Assembly (NCBI RefSeq): GCF_035046485.1
Contig: NC_085137.1
Span: 456,315,004-456,379,003 of the forward strand
DNA length: 64,000 nucleotides
Origin: Aedes albopictus
Lineage: Eukaryota > Arthropoda > Insecta > Diptera > Culicidae
Reading direction: 5' to 3'
Shown: in pieces, positions 21,810 to 34,330 of the stretch
Layout: the number at the start of each line of letters is the position of its first letter
Position numbering within the stretch: position 1 is the stretch's first letter
Notes under the pieces: generated by a model
Databases searched by the model: none
The model's input: only the letters and a program-made list of their open reading frames with translations
What the model was told of the DNA's origin: nothing
Made by a program: the position numbers and the translations under genes

Positions 21810-24030
21810 GAAACCTATCGAGGTGCCAACATCGACTCCGACCACTGTCTGGTGATGGTTAAACTGCGCCCAAAACTTTCCGTTATCAACAATGTACGGT
21901 ACCGGCGACCGCAACAGCACAACCTAGAGCGACTAAAACAACCGGATGTCGCCTCGACATACGCGCAGAATCTCGAGGCCGTGTTGCCAGACGAGGGCGA
22001 GCTCGATGAGGGCTCTCTAGAGGACTGCTGGGATACAGTGAAAGCAGACATCAACGACGCATCCGAGAGCACCATCGGGTACGCGGAACGGAATCGACGT
22101 AACGAATGGTTCGACGAAAAGTTCAGAACAGTTTTGGAAGAGAGCGCGGGCGGTAATGCTGCAGCAAGGGACCCGTCAGAACGTGGAACGTTACAAACAG
22201 AAGCGGAAACAGCAGACCCGCCTCTTTCGGGAGAAAAAGCGCCGCCTGGAAAAAGCGGAGTACGAAGAAATGGAACTGCTGTGCCGTTCCCAAGAAACAC
22301 GGAAGTTCTACCAGAAGCTCAACGCATCCCACAACGGCTTCATGCCGCGAGTCAAAATGTGCAGGGATAAGGACGGAGGCCTCTTGACGGACGGGCGTGA
22401 GGTGATCGAAAGGCGGAAGCAGCACTTCGATCAGCACCTGAATGGCGTGGAGAATGTGGGCACGGGAGACCACGGTAATGGAGGAAACGACGATACCAGT
22501 GCAGTAGAGGACGGAAATGAACCGACTCCCAAGCTGAGGGAAGTTAAGGATACCATTCACCAGCTCAAAACCAACAAAGCAGCTGGTAAGGATGGTATCG
22601 CTGCTGAACTCATCAAGATGGGCCCAGAAAAGTTGGCCACCTGTCTGCACCGGCTGATAGTCAGGATCTGGGAAACCGAACAGCTACCGGAGGAGTGGAA
22701 GGAAGGGGTTATCTGCCCCATTCACAAGAAAGGCGACCATTTGGAATGTGAGAACTTCAGGGCGATCACTATTTTGAATGCTGCCTACAAAGTGCTATCC
22801 CAGGTCATTTTCCGTCGTCTGTCACCTAAAACAAACGAGTTCGTGGGAAGTTATCAAGCCGGCTTCATCGACGTCCGGTCGACAACAGACCAGATCTTTA
22901 CCGTACGGCAAATCCTCCAGAAATGCCGTGAATACCAGGTTCCAACGCATCACCTGTTCATCGACTTCAAAGCGGCATACGACAGTATTGACCGCGCAGA
23001 GCTATGGAGAATCACGGACGAAAACGGCTTTCCTGGGAAGCTGACTAGACTGATTAAAGCAACGATGGACGGTGTGCATAACTGCGTAAGGGTTTCGGGT
23101 AAACTCGCTGGGGACTGCGACAAGGTGATGAACTCAACATCGCTCTGGAAGGTGTGATGCTATGAGCGGGGCTCAACAGCCGGGGAACGATTTTCACAAA
23201 ATCCGGACAATATGTGTGCTTTGCGGACGACATGGACATTATTGCCAGTACATTTGGAACGGTGGCAGAGCTGTACACCCGCCTGAAACGCGAAGCAGCA
23301 AAGGACTGGTGGTGAATGCCTCAAAAAACAATGTTCATGCTGGTAGGCGGAACCGAAAACGACCGGATGCGTCTGAGTAGTAATGTTACGATAGACGGGG
23401 ATACTTTCGAGGTGGTGGAGGAATTCGTGTACCTCGGATCCTTACTGACGGCTGATAACACCGTGAGCCGTGAAATTCAGAAGCGCATCATCAGCGGAAG
23501 TCGGGCCTACTACGGGCTCCAGAAGAAACGGTCGAAAAAGATTCACCCACGCACCAAATGCACCATGTACAAAACGCTAATAGGACCGGTGATCCTCTAC
23601 GGACACGAGACATGGACCATGCTCGACGAGGACCTGCAAGCACTCGGAGTTTTCGAGCGACGATCTTCGGCGTGTGCAGGAGAACGGTGTGTGGCGGAGA
23701 AGGATGAACCACGAGCTCGCTGCACTTTACGGCGAACCCAGCGTCCAGAAGGTGGTCAAAGCCGGAAGGATACGGTGGGCAGGACATGTTGCAAGAATGT
23801 CGGACAACAACCTTGCAAAGCTGGTGTTTGCAACTGATCCGGTGGGCACAAGAATGCGTGGAGCGCAGAGAGCACTATGGGCGGACCAGGTGGAGCGTGA
23901 CCTGGCGAGCATTGGGCGCGACCGAGGATGGAGAGCGGCAGCCACAAACCGAGTATTGTGGCGTACTATTGTTGATTATGTCTTGTCTTAATGATGTTGA
24001 ACAAAAAATGTATGTATGTATGTATGTACG
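21810..24030 (+). pseudogene. RTE-like non-LTR retrotransposon, 5'-truncated and broken
   Basis: Reads from the end of the endonuclease (DSDHCLVMVKLR) through a linker, then reverse transcriptase motifs: NKAAGKDGIAAELIK, ENFRAITILNAAYKVLSQ, GSYQAGF, HLFIDFKAAYDSIDR and the catalytic FADDMDII. The C-terminal domain has YLGSLLTADN, LYGHETW, RIRWAGHVARM and ends VDYVLS then TAA. Frameshifts near 22135, 23100-23160, 23310 and 23660 and a deletion before FADD make it inactive. It finishes with a very short 3' UTR and a TGTA microsatellite (24008-24028), as is usual for RTE elements. It lies antisense in intron 1 of the PXMP2-like gene. Assignment to the RTE clade is by motif style, not by phylogeny. 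Confidence 0.88.
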
Positions 24031-24476
24031 TAATTTGGACATGCACGGCGATGTATGTCTTTTTCCGGAGAGCTAATAAAAGTGGACACTTCTCATTATT
24101 GATTATTTGATCAACCCTATTCTGATGACTTACGTTGAAAATAAGCTTAACAATTAAGAATTTACATCAAAATTATCGAAAATGTAAATTGTTTCACTAA
24201 AACCCCTCAAATGCACAGGTATGCAAGACGACATACACTTCACAGTGGTGTCCAAAATACATTACAAGTTTTCTACTGTAAATATATGTTAGTCATCTGA
24301 CGAACTACATGGGGATGCTGTGCGATTGGATACTTAGAGGCGTATTCTGTAATAGTTATACAAATAGATGCCTGTTAAGCGGAGACATTTGATTATTTGC
24401 ATGAAAATATTTGTTAATATATGGTACTTCCATTCATGGCTAAACATTGAGATAATTGCACTGTCCAAATTATATA

Positions 24477-25267
24477 GGGTGGGGCGGGGCAAGATGGGTC
24501 GCGGGGCAAGATGGGTCAGTACCATTTTCGGACGCATTACTCATGTTTTGATTATGTTAATAATTTTGTTAGATGACCAGCATGAATATACAAAAGTTTG
24601 GGGCATTGATTGAAAAATTATTCACTCTCATTGAAAATGAAAAATAAAATGGTTTTTAGCCATTTTTCTTATGCGATACATCCCATATAATCTCCATATA
24701 AACGGCCGCGGGGCAAGATGGGTCACCATCAATTTTGATCGTATTTTTGGAGCATTCAAAAGTTATTTATTTTTTATTACAAGACTATCTCATAACTGAC
24801 TTCAACCAAGCGGAATGAACGCTTAAAATTATAACATAAAATTATGATAATTTTTTAATGAAAACATCGATTTTCAAGTCGCCTGAGGACCACTCGAATC
24901 GTAAAGTTTTTTTATATTCCAAATAAATGTATAAAATGTTTACTAGTAGCTCTTGTTTACTCAGTATGGATATGGAGCATATATGAATGCGGAACAAATA
25001 TTATATTTTGACGTTTTTCGTTGAGAAAATGTGAATTACATAAAAGGTGACTCATCTTGCCCCGCCCTTTTTTCACGGCGCAAAATCGATCACTTTTTAA
25101 AACTGCTTGTTTAACATCATATTTTGTGTTTAATGATCTTTTTATCGACTTTTAGCATAGCTAACTAGTGTATTGAAGAGTAGCGGACGAATACAAACCA
25201 ATACGATTTGTATTTACAAAGTTATGGTGATCCATCCTTAGGTGACCCATCTTGCCCCGCCCCACCC
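24477..25267. mobile_element. Mariner-type MITE, 791 bp
   Basis: Ends GGGTGGGGCGGGGCAAGATG and its inverse CATCTTGCCCCGCCCCACCC are flanked by TA (24475-24476 and 25268-25269). The motif GGGGCAAGATGGGTCA recurs internally at 24502 and 24712 and inverted near 25050. No transposase. It is in intron 1 of the PXMP2-like gene. Confidence 0.85.
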
Positions 25268-26543
25268 TATGCCTGAGGGTGTCCAAAACATATACCTATT
25301 CGGTGCTATTCTAACAGGCGATTGGAAATTGTGATTTTCTTAGCTTAAAATGCTTTCGTTAAGGTTTTTGTCACCAGGAACGCAAAGTACAATCATATTA
25401 CAGGTATACCTCGATTTAGTGAACCCTCGATTATATAGACCCTCGATTTTATGTACATTTTACCTCGATTTTATGTACATTTTTTTATTTTAAAATTTTT
25501 AATATCCAATCAGTTTGTAGTTTGGACTACATCCAAACTTGTAGTTTGTATTATGGTGACATATAATGCAGGGGTTTCAACCTTTCGAAACGCGGAGCAA
25601 TGCATATCAATAAATTGCTTTGTGAAGCACCCATAATAGCGCCAAAGCATGCCTCATGGCATACTTAGTTTAATATATTTACCTTAATCTCCCTATCTGA
25701 ATTCATTTTTATGAATATCTCTCGCTTTATCGATGATCACGATAAGCGGAGTATATGTGGTGATTTTCTGCCGATATTTTTTACAGATCCCTTAGAAATG
25801 ACAACATTTTTGGCGGATGCATGCAAACTATCCATTCGCCATACTTTCCTCAAAGCTTTCTAACAAACTTCTTCCAACATTTCTTACGACATCCTCACCG
25901 AGATTTTTGTTCATTGTAATGCTTCGATAACTTACTGACAAGATGTGTGATAAAATATTTCCAGGGCTGTAATGGTAAAATCAGAGCTAATTAGTCAAGG
26001 TTCCCCGATTTCAGTGCCCTTTCACTAGTAAACTGGAACAGTTGTTCATTCCCTGGAGGAATCTCTGAAAAAAACTTTTGAAGAAATCCCTACTGAAATT
26101 TGTGAAGTAATTCTAGGAATATTGAAGAAGTTTTTTAATATATTTCTGAAAGTATCACTAAAGAAATTTCAGAAGGAATTTTAAAAATCCGAATAAGATT
26201 TTAAATGAATTTCTGAAAAAGAAGCTAAAGGAATACCTGAAGAAACATCTGGAAACCCCTGGTAAAATACCTAACAAAACCGTTTGAGAAATTGAAAAAG
26301 AAACCTGGGGGATTTCTGGGAAAATTTAAAAAGGGAAACCCGGCGGAATCTCTAATGAAATCTCTGTGTGAATGTCTGCAGGAATCTCTGCAAGAATGAC
26401 TTCCTGCCTTTCCATAGGAATCTTTATAAGAACCTATGAAAGAATCTGTGGAAACATTTCCGAAGGAATCCTTGAAGGAATTTCTAGTACTTTCTCAAAA
26501 ATTCTTGGAGCAATTTCTAAAAGACAAATGTCTTGAAGGATTA

Positions 26544-27204
26544 CACAGCGTAACAAAAAATAACTTTTTGTCTGTCTCAAGAGCAAACTTATGTGTCTCC
26601 GAAGGATTTTGGGCCGCTGAATCCGAATCCGGGCTCAGATTAGCTCTAACACGTCACAATTTTGAGCTATACCTCAATTTATAGGGCAAAATATGCGATT
26701 TTGGGCTTTTTTAACTGCAAGCCATTAAGCAAGGTAATATTTTTTTAAGCAATCAAAAGGTTAATTGGTCAATTAACATCTAAATTAACGACTCATGCAA
26801 AATATTTCGTTTTACCAAATCGAATTTGATAGTTTTAAGCGATTTATGTTAGGTACGATATTTCCCATACAAGTCATCCTCCAAAAGTTGCATGCAAGTT
26901 TTCAAACTAACATAAATAGCTTAAATCTATCAATTTTGATTAGGTAAATCGAAATATTTTGCATGAGTCGTTAATTTAGATGTTAATTGACCAATTAACC
27001 TTTTGATTGCTTAAAAAAATATTTCCAAGCTTAATGGCTTGCAGTCAAAAAAGCCCAAAATCGCATAATTTGCCCTATAAATTAGGGTATAGCTCAAAAT
27101 TGTGACGTGTTAGAGCAAATCTGAGCCCGGATTCGGATTCAGCGGCCCAAAATCCTTCGGAGACACATAAGTTTGCTCTTGAGACAAAAAAATGTTGCGC
27201 AGTG
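26544..27204. mobile_element. Harbinger-like MITE, 661 bp, nested
   Basis: Long inverted arms start CACAGCGTAACAAAA and end TTGCGCAGTG, flanked by TTA (26541-26543, 27205-27207). The arms pair over about 280 bp each (GATTCAGCGGCCCAAAATCC and its inverse). The 82-codon ORF at 26436-26684 is incidental. A half copy lies at 16446-16808. Confidence 0.82.
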
Positions 27205-28341
27205 TTATTGAAAGGAATGTGAAGACAACTTGTGCTGAGATTATCACCTCTTGTAGAATTTCCAAAACAATCCTTGGAGAAAATTATTTAGAAGAAGTGA
27301 CAATTTTGAAGGAATTCTGAATTTCTGATTCTCAATGTATCCGTGAGTCATTAAAAAAAATCCATGGAGTATTTTTGAGAGAGTACATAGAAGGTTTTCT
27401 AGATTAATGCTTTGAAGAATGTCTGGGGGAATCTCAATGAAAAAAATAATCTGAAGAAATTCAATAATGAATTTCAGGAACAATCTATGCAAGATTTTTT
27501 GAAAGGAATCCATGCAACATTTTCGAGTGCAAGACTTTATTAAGGAGTTCTTAGATAAATGTCTGGGGGACATTATAAAGCCTAAAGGAATCCCTAGAAG
27601 ATTTTGTGAGAGAATTTCTGACTGAATTTCTTTATGATTTCCTGGATGATTTTTGAAGAAAATCTACGAGGAGTTTCCAAAGGAGTCCCTGAAAAAATGG
27701 GTGATTTTTCAGGCACACGTGATAGATTTTTAAAAGAATACTAGGATGGACTTCAGCAAGGGTCCATGAAAGATTTATCGAAAACTCTGTGGAAGTTTTT
27801 TTTAAGTATTTTTTTGAAAAATTTGTAAAGAAATCTCTGGATGAAAATCTGGGAATTTATAATAAAATCTATGGGAGAGTCTCTCGAAAAACTTATGAAG
27901 GGATCCCTATGGGAGTTACTGTAGGGGTTCCTGCAAAAAAATCTCGAATGGGTTCCCCATTTTTTTTAAACTGTCCCTGGAGGAATTTCTAAAGAAATCC
28001 CAGGGAGATTTTCCGACAGGAACTAAGTTTTTTTTAAATTGGATTTTGCACGAATTTCTGGAGAAATTGGAAGTTGCTGTGGGAATTTTAGGTAAAATAT
28101 TTGAAAGAATTTTCAAAATAACAAAATGAAGAAACATTTGAAACATTTTCTGAAAAACTTTCGAATAGTTTTTGCTGGAGGAACTTCTGTTCAAATTCAA
28201 GGATATTTTTTGGAAAAGAAAAATGAAGAAATTTCAGAAATAAATCATTCAAGATACTTTGAAAGAATTCTTTGTGGAATTTGTAGAATAGAAGGAATTT
28301 TTAAACAAACCCGCGAAGAAAATTTCAAAGTGAATCCATGG

Positions 28342-28402
28342 ATTGATTGATTGATTGATTGATTGATTTGTCTTTATTAAAGAGACTTTCAGCCCTTGGC
28401 TG
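28342..28402 (-). mobile_element. Extreme 5'-truncated non-LTR insertion, 61 bp
   Basis: A GATT repeat followed by TTGTCTTTATTAAAGAGAC and CTTTCAGCCCTTGGCTG is flanked by a perfect 9-bp duplication AATCCATGG (28333-28341, 28403-28411). On the minus strand it reads as a LINE 3' end with AATAAAG and an ATCA-type tail. It is only the last few dozen bases of its parent. Confidence 0.75.
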
Positions 28403-29237
28403 AATCCATGGAAGATTTTTTTAAAGAATCCGTGAGCGATTTTTTGGCCGAATACTCGGACAAATTTCCAAAAGATTTTTTAGAAAGATTTTTTAACAGA
28501 ATTTCTGAAGAAATTTTTGGTAGATATCTACAATAGCTTCTCCAAATAAATGCCTAAAGAAAATTCTGAATGAATATGCAGAAGATTTTCTGATGTAATC
28601 CCTGGGTGAAATCTCTGAAATGATTTGTGAAAAATCATGAACGAATTGGTGAAGCAATTCATGCAAGATTTATTAAAAGAATTCTTTGTGACACATCTGG
28701 AGGACAGCATGAACGATTTTTTGAAATAACAACACGATGCTTTGATTTGAAAAGTTTTCTTTGGAGACCGTCGTGTTAAAGTGGAAAATTCTGGGTTCAC
28801 CTAGGGGTTCACTTACTTTTATTTAACACCGAGTAGATAGCGGTACAAGCTTACACTATTCACACAGAAAGATCGTTCGGCAAATACAGCACAACCAGTA
28901 ACTACACTCTATCAAGTTCTTGTCACGAATCTCTAAATTTCCGAGGAGCCCCTTGAGAAGGGAATCCCTGGAGGAATTCCTAGGCAAATAAATCCTCGGA
29001 GACATTTTCAAAAGAATCCTTGAATGATTTTCGGAACTTGAGTATTACTAATATACGCCAAAACTCCGAGCCTTTTATCGAAAACTCAGTTTTCCAACAG
29101 TTTTTATATGTTTTGGTGCATTTTGAAATACAATTTAATAAAAAAGTGAAATTAAAAAATTGGCTTAGATTTGATGTAAAATTCGATTTTTTAGACATTT
29201 CGAAAATAGAAATGTCCACTAAATCGAGGTATACCTG

Positions 29238-29777
29238 TATAAGCGTATTAGTGACTTTGTAAAACAATTAATTGCTTTCTAAGGAAGCTAGGGGACGATT
29301 TTTCCAACGTTGTCCTCAGCCTGTTCAAAATACATGAATTACCCTATTCCGCATTGCGATTGAAATTTGTACGGAAGTTGGTATGGGCAAACGTACTTTT
29401 TTGCATTTTACTCATAAGTTGTCTTTTGTCTAATACCACGTAACTAATGACGTTAAAGTATAGCCTAGGACATGCCGAAAACCGCAAAGTGATCCGACGC
29501 TTGTGAAAAAAGTAATTCGCCTGGTAACTTAGGCTAAAAATTGAGATCGGTATTATCGGTAGTCGAACGTTTTTCAAAGCCCATTATATCAGACTTAAAT
29601 GCTCAAAATTTCATAGCATTCGGTTTATTGAATCCGGAGATATATTGCTAATTTAGAGAGAATTTTCCGCTTTATGGAAGATTGAAAAGCTACCGCAGCT
29701 GTCAGACTGATGCTTTTTACCAAGGTATCTTCAATCAGTCCAAGGATACCTTGGATCGAGCCGATGATCATTTGATG
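29238..29777. other. Unassigned intronic sequence
   Basis: AT-rich, with no repeat structure, exon or recognisable protein on either strand. Confidence 0.4.
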
Positions 29778-29932
29778 AAAAAACTTCATTGACTTCCGCT
29801 GCCTTTCCTATGCGTTAAACATTACGTCGGAAGTAGTGCGCTGTATAGAAAACCAGATTTACTGTACAGCGCACTACTTCCGACGTTACGTTTAATGCAT
29901 AGGAAAGGCAGCGGAAGTCAATGAAGTTTTTT
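29778..29932. repeat. Near-perfect hairpin, about 68-bp arms
   Basis: AAAAAACTTCATTGACTTCC at the left pairs with GGAAGTCAATGAAGTTTTTT at the right, and pairing continues almost unbroken to GAAGTAGTGCGCTGTA / TACAGCGCACTACTTC around an 18-bp loop. It may be the core of a MITE. It would fold well as RNA on either strand and sits in intron 1 of the PXMP2-like gene. Confidence 0.8.
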
Positions 29933-30140
29933 CGGAAATCAATTTAGTGCTAAACGCACAATATTTGTTGTTGCTTTTCAGAACATTTGACTGTTCAAGC
30001 GCATGCTTTGATATGGCCAAACTTTGCAATGATACGATGATTTTCATGGCTGCGGTAGGACTTTGACAGCTGCGGCGGCTACCACAGAGTGGAAAATTTT
30101 CTAAAATTCTGCAATAACAGCTCAAAGTTGGCTATCGGAT

Positions 30141-30226
30141 AATTCTGGAGTTCGATTTGAATAGGTCGTATCTGCATAGGAATCATAGCCAACTTACGAC
30201 CTTTTCAAATCGAGCGCCAGAATTGA
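30141..30226. repeat. Second short inverted repeat
   Basis: AATTCTGGAGTTCGATTTGA and AATAGGTCGTA at the left pair imperfectly with ACGACCTTTTCAAATCG and AGCGCCAGAATT at the right. It may be related to the hairpin at 29778. Sequence 30227-30965 is decayed satellite-like (30350-30920) with no gene. Confidence 0.6.
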
Positions 30227-31117
30227 ATTATATCTTTTTCTATAATCTTTCTTACTTCGTGTAGAATAGACCGATCTTTTCCAAGTTTGGACCACTGACA
30301 CGAACCTAGTTTTTGTTCAGGGTGCATTCTCAGATTCAACCAATGATCTCTACTAATTCTTATGGATCATCTCTAAAATTTTCGGGGGATTACTTTTGAA
30401 ATGCCTGAATTCTTTAATGAAAAATGTCTGTAGAATTATCAGTAGAAAAACAAATTGCTGGATAAAATTCTTTGACAGAATTTCTGTAAAAAACTAGAGG
30501 AATTTTTAAGAATGCATGGCAAGCATCGGGAGATGACTGATGAAAACTTTTCAAAATATTTCAGCGAAAAAAATGTGTAATAATTCCTCTAACATTTCCA
30601 TTGCCGATCTAATGGAGATACACACATTCAACTTTCGAAGGAAGAGCAAATTTATGTCCAGGAATTCCATTCATTATAATCTATCAGCAGTATTCCGAAT
30701 TATCTGTAGAATTTTCAGAATGATGTATTCGTAGAGGTATTTTCCTAAAAATTCCTAGATCATTGCCGGAATCACTCCGGATAATCTTTTGAGGGTGATC
30801 TTGGGGGAAACACAAAAGATACATGTAAATCTCTGCAAGAATTTCAAAAACTTTGGGGAGAAACCTCGGCAGGCATTCCTGGATAAACTACTGCATAAAC
30901 TCCAGCAAGCGAACCTTGATAATGTTCAACTTTGTTCTTAGCTTTGCAGCGTAAGATCTACCATACTGCCGTAATTCTGCAAAGCGACGTAAGCGACATT
31001 GATAGTTTTGGCCCATTTTTTGGTTATTTTGCATAAAACTCTTGGTCATCCTCTAAGTTTCTTTCCATAGATGATAGATTACGACTAGATCTTGCATTCT
31101 AATATATACAGCAGGTA

Positions 31118-32336
31118 CACTCCCGTTCAAAAGTTTGGGGTCACCCCCTCAAAAACATGTCATTTTTTTAGGCCCATATCTCCGCCAATTTGCGTCCGAT
31201 TTCAAAACCCTAGGTTTAATTCAAAAGATAATAAGTCAAAGAAACTTTGAACATAATTAAAAAAAAAACTTTTTCATAAAATTTTGTATGTAAACTTAAC
31301 CCAAAGTTGCCAAATTTTCTAAAAAAGGAATATAAATTTACGGCAGTGTCGCTGGAAGTTGCGTCGACCAAATTTTAAGATGAGAGCGGTAATATGACCC
31401 ATTTTCTATAAGCTTTCAACTGCTTTTTACAGAACTTAGCTAAAAAATCTAGAAAAAAAGTTATTAAGTAAATTAATCCTTGATGTCATCGACCAAAAGT
31501 TTGGGGTCACCCCTCAAAATGCTGTATCGGCCAAAAGTTTGGGGTCACTTTCGTAAAACATGGAAAAGTGATTTGGTGATATCTTCGTCATCTATAGTTC
31601 AATTTTAATTATTTTTGGCTCATTTCAAAGATAATTAACTAAATTTACGTTTGATGTCTTCAACTTAACGTATTTAACGATATTTGTATATAAAAATGTT
31701 ATGTAAAGTTAGCACATTTTACCAAGCTTCAAAAAAATGAGGCAACTTTACGTTAAGTTTTAGTATGTAAATTTCAATAAATATGTGTGGTTCAATGTCT
31801 ATGCAGTAAGTATCATTCATTTTGTTTCAAAAAAGCCAAGAAGAATTAAATTTGAATGAAAGATGACAAAGATATCAACAAATCACTTTTCCATGTTTAA
31901 CGATAGTGACCCCAAACTTTTGGCCGATACAGCATTTTGAGGGGTGACCCCAAACTTTTGGTCGATGACATCAAGGATTAATTTACTTAATAACTTTTTT
32001 TCTAGATGTTTTTAGCTAAGTTCTGTAAAAAGCAGTTGAAAGCTAATAGAAAATGGGTCATATTACCGCTCTCATCTTAAAATTTGGTCGACCCAACTTT
32101 CAGCGACACTGCCGTAAGTTTATATTCATTTTTTAGAAAATTTGGCAACTTTGGGTTAAGTTTACAGACAAAATTTTTTGAAAAAGTTTCTTTTAAATCA
32201 CGCTCAAAGTTTCTTTGACTTATTATCTGTTGAATGAAACCTAGGGTTTTGAAATCGGACACAAATTGGCGGAGATATGGGCCTTAAAAAATGACATGTT
32301 TTTGAGGGGGTGACCCCAAACTTTTGAACGGGAGTG
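31118..32336. mobile_element. Giant mariner-type fold-back, 1.22 kb, nested
   Basis: Almost fully palindromic. The left end CACTCCCGTTCAAAAGTTTG is mirrored at the right, with TA duplications at 31116-31117 and 32337-32338. Arms of about 560 bp pair with few mismatches (GCCCATATCTCCGCCAATTTG near both ends). The motif AAAAGTTTGGGGTCAC repeats inside. No ORF. Confidence 0.88.
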
Positions 32337-32428
32337 TATATCACAGTGATATTTTTACAACAGAACAGATATTATTTATAATATACCAAACAATGTCGAA
32401 ATTTTTAATGGCGCTTACATCACTTTGC

Positions 32429-32705
32429 CCATATAGCCGAGGCGATAAACGCACGGGTATTCAGCATGACCATGCTGAGGGTGACGGGTTCGATTCCCGG
32501 TCGGTCCAGGATCTTTTCGTAAAGGAAATTTCCTTGACTTCCTTGGGCATAGAGTATCTTCGTGCCTGCCACACGATATACACATGCAAAATGGTCATTG
32601 GCAGAGGAAGCTCTCAGTTAATAACTGTGGAAGTGCTCATAGAACACTAAGCTGAGAAGCAGGCTTTGTCCCAATGAGGACGTTACGCCAAGAAGAGAGA
32701 GAGAG
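32429..32705 (+). mobile_element. Feilai-like tRNA-derived SINE, complete
   Basis: Pol III A-box-like TAGCCGAGGCGATAAACGC and B box GGTTCGATTCC lie in the first 90 bp, followed by a tRNA-unrelated body (GAAGCAGGCTTTGTCCCAAT, GACGTTACGCCAAGAAGAG) and a GA-rich tail. A perfect 10-bp duplication ATCACTTTGC (32419-32428, 32706-32715) proves insertion. The body matches what I know of Feilai, a SINE described in Aedes aegypti. Intact promoter boxes and ends suggest recent insertion. Confidence 0.85.
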
Positions 32706-32732
32706 ATCACTTTGCAGAATTACGGCAGCATA

Positions 32733-34058
32733 TCAAGATTTGATTTTGGTGTTTGGCTACTCGATTACTTTTAATGAAAATGAATTCCAGGTTCAACTTT
32801 TGATAAACAGCGTAAACCGCTGATTATATATAATCCTGACTAAACATCGCGATCACCAAGGCAATCTTCGACTATTGAATTCTCATTATCGTGAAGTATT
32901 TCAAAAATCAGATAACCACCATGGCTTACGCAGTTATTTAAGCAGTTTAGTGAATTTCCCCATTATTTTTATTTGCCTTGTTTTTATTTTCCTTGTGTTT
33001 TATTTTCCATCACTAATAAACATTTCATTTCAGGAGGATCTTCGCCTTAACATATTGCTCTGTTTCAGTAAATAAATAATATTCAGGTGAGTACAAATAA
33101 CAAATCTGTAAATTATTCATTGAATATCAACTGTGCTCTATACTGTCGAGTACAGCTTCTCATACCACAATCTCTTTTTTTTTTGTTAGACGTTAATCTA
33201 ACATCCCTACCCTTCTCTAGCGATTAAAAGTGCGTGACCACGTATACAATGGAAAGTTTATTTGCAAAGCAACGATGTTTCTCTATTTGTTCAACACTAT
33301 CATGTATAAAAAAGTATTATTTATTCCAATTATTATTTTGTTACATTAGATGATAGATTTTTTAAAACACCTGAAGTTGAACACTGTACATATAGCCAAA
33401 CGATGTGAGCTAGCGCCTATGCTATGCTTTGTTTTGTTATGTGATTATATCAGACCACTGTGGTATTCTTAAGTATGAAAAATTAAACTGTAACCAGTGC
33501 AACAAAATAAATTATTGAAGCATTAGATTATAAATGCTACGATGTAAATATTACCTCGATATACCAGCAACTCATTCATGTATACACTGATCATTCAAGC
33601 TTCATTATTTGCCCAACAAAAACATATAATAATTTCTGTTTCCCCGTGTCATGCTTTCGTCAGCTTCAGCCTAGAGTTGCATATTTTTTGGACGATTAAC
33701 TATTTGACCCTGACCGCTGGCTGCTATAGCAGACTGTATACAGTCATTTTGTGCAGCCACCATCCATCCATGCTATAAGCGAGCTCTACTGCAAGATGCG
33801 CTGAGTTCATCAAAATGCTGTTTTCCATCTACTTTTCTGCAATGCAACACCGGGGTTGACTGACTTGACTGAGAGCACCAAAATTGGTATCTCATCATCT
33901 AACCGGGTGCGAATTCCAGGTTTCCAAATAAGAGGCAAACGACGATATCGCGATACGCGCCACTGATATGCAATCGATGTGGTGCAGAAAGGCAATACAA
34001 TTGATAGGACCTTCGACGGGAGGCCAAAAGACTAAAATTCATCAAGGACTTCACTTAC
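32733..34058. other. 5' part of intron 1 of the PXMP2-like gene
   Basis: AT-rich intronic sequence between the nested MITE and exon 1. I see no splice-bounded coding segment or repeat with clear ends on either strand. Confidence 0.45.
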
Positions 34059-34147
34059 CTGGTGATGGACTTGGTCCGGACCGGGTGATTGAACAGCTGT
34101 TCAAAGTACGCTCCGAGCAAACTGTAGAACGGTTTCGACAGCGACAT
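34059..34147 (-). CDS. PXMP2: PXMP2-like gene, exon 1 (start codon)
   Basis: On the minus strand ATG at 34147-34145 opens MSLSKPFYSLLGAYFEQLFN and HPVRTKSIT, then AG before a consensus donor (GTAAGTGAAG). The two bases join the first base of exon 2 (C) to give AGC, so the protein continues KSITSCVIATSANYCSQ. L..Y...L..HPV.TKS.TS is the conserved N terminus of the Mpv17/PMP22 family (human PXMP2 has LTKAATSG at this point). The upstream context GTGAAAG before ATG is acceptable. Intron 1 is 12,764 bp. The exon was found by frame and splice matching, since it is hidden inside a longer out-of-frame ORF. Confidence 0.9.
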
Positions 34148-34330
34148 CTTTCACCACTGGATTGTGATCGGTGATCCTCTCCGTTCAATTCCTTTGGCGC
34201 AGTATTCCGAGTAGTGCGAGATGCGAAGTATAAGCACGTAATCCGAGGCGTTGATAATGCGGTAGTTATGGGGATCAAGAGATTAAGAATTTTAGTTTCG
34301 TTCGTCTCTCTCTCTCTACTATATTGCACA
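34148..34330 (-). promoter_or_regulatory. 5' UTR / promoter-proximal region with GAGA repeat
   Basis: Upstream of the ATG on the minus strand, with a GAGA run (plus TCTCTCTCTCTCTA, about 34304-34318) like those bound by GAGA factor near insect promoters. No TATA box is evident. The transcription start is not determinable from sequence alone. Confidence 0.4.

Larger units (their letters stand above)
25401..29237. mobile_element. TA-flanked element with satellite interior, copy 1
   Basis: CAGGTATACCTCGATTTAGT at the left and its inverse ending CGAGGTATACCTG at the right are flanked by TA (25399-25400, 29238-29239), like Tc1/mariner ends. The first 630 bp (25401-26031) and several internal segments recur inverted at 58172-57573, 41420-41100 and 38070-37500, in consistent order. 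The interior (26040-26543, 27205-28990) is purine-rich satellite-like sequence. No transposase ORF is present. It carries nested insertions at 26544-27204 and 28342-28402. Confidence 0.7.
30966..32728. mobile_element. Outer MITE split by two insertions
   Basis: CTGCCGTAATTCTGCAAAG at the left and CTTTGCAGAATTACGGCAG at the right are perfect inverses, flanked by CATA (30962-30965 and 32729-32732). It contains the fold-back at 31118-32336 and the SINE at 32429-32705; what remains is under 300 bp, a typical MITE size. Confidence 0.72.

Noticed and set aside
22156..23991. Active retrotransposon or host reverse transcriptase gene
   Set aside because: Several frameshifts and a deletion before the FADD motif; truncated 5' end.
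32440..32520. Genuine tRNA gene
   Set aside because: The tRNA-like sequence is the head of a SINE with a 10-bp target duplication and a tRNA-unrelated body.
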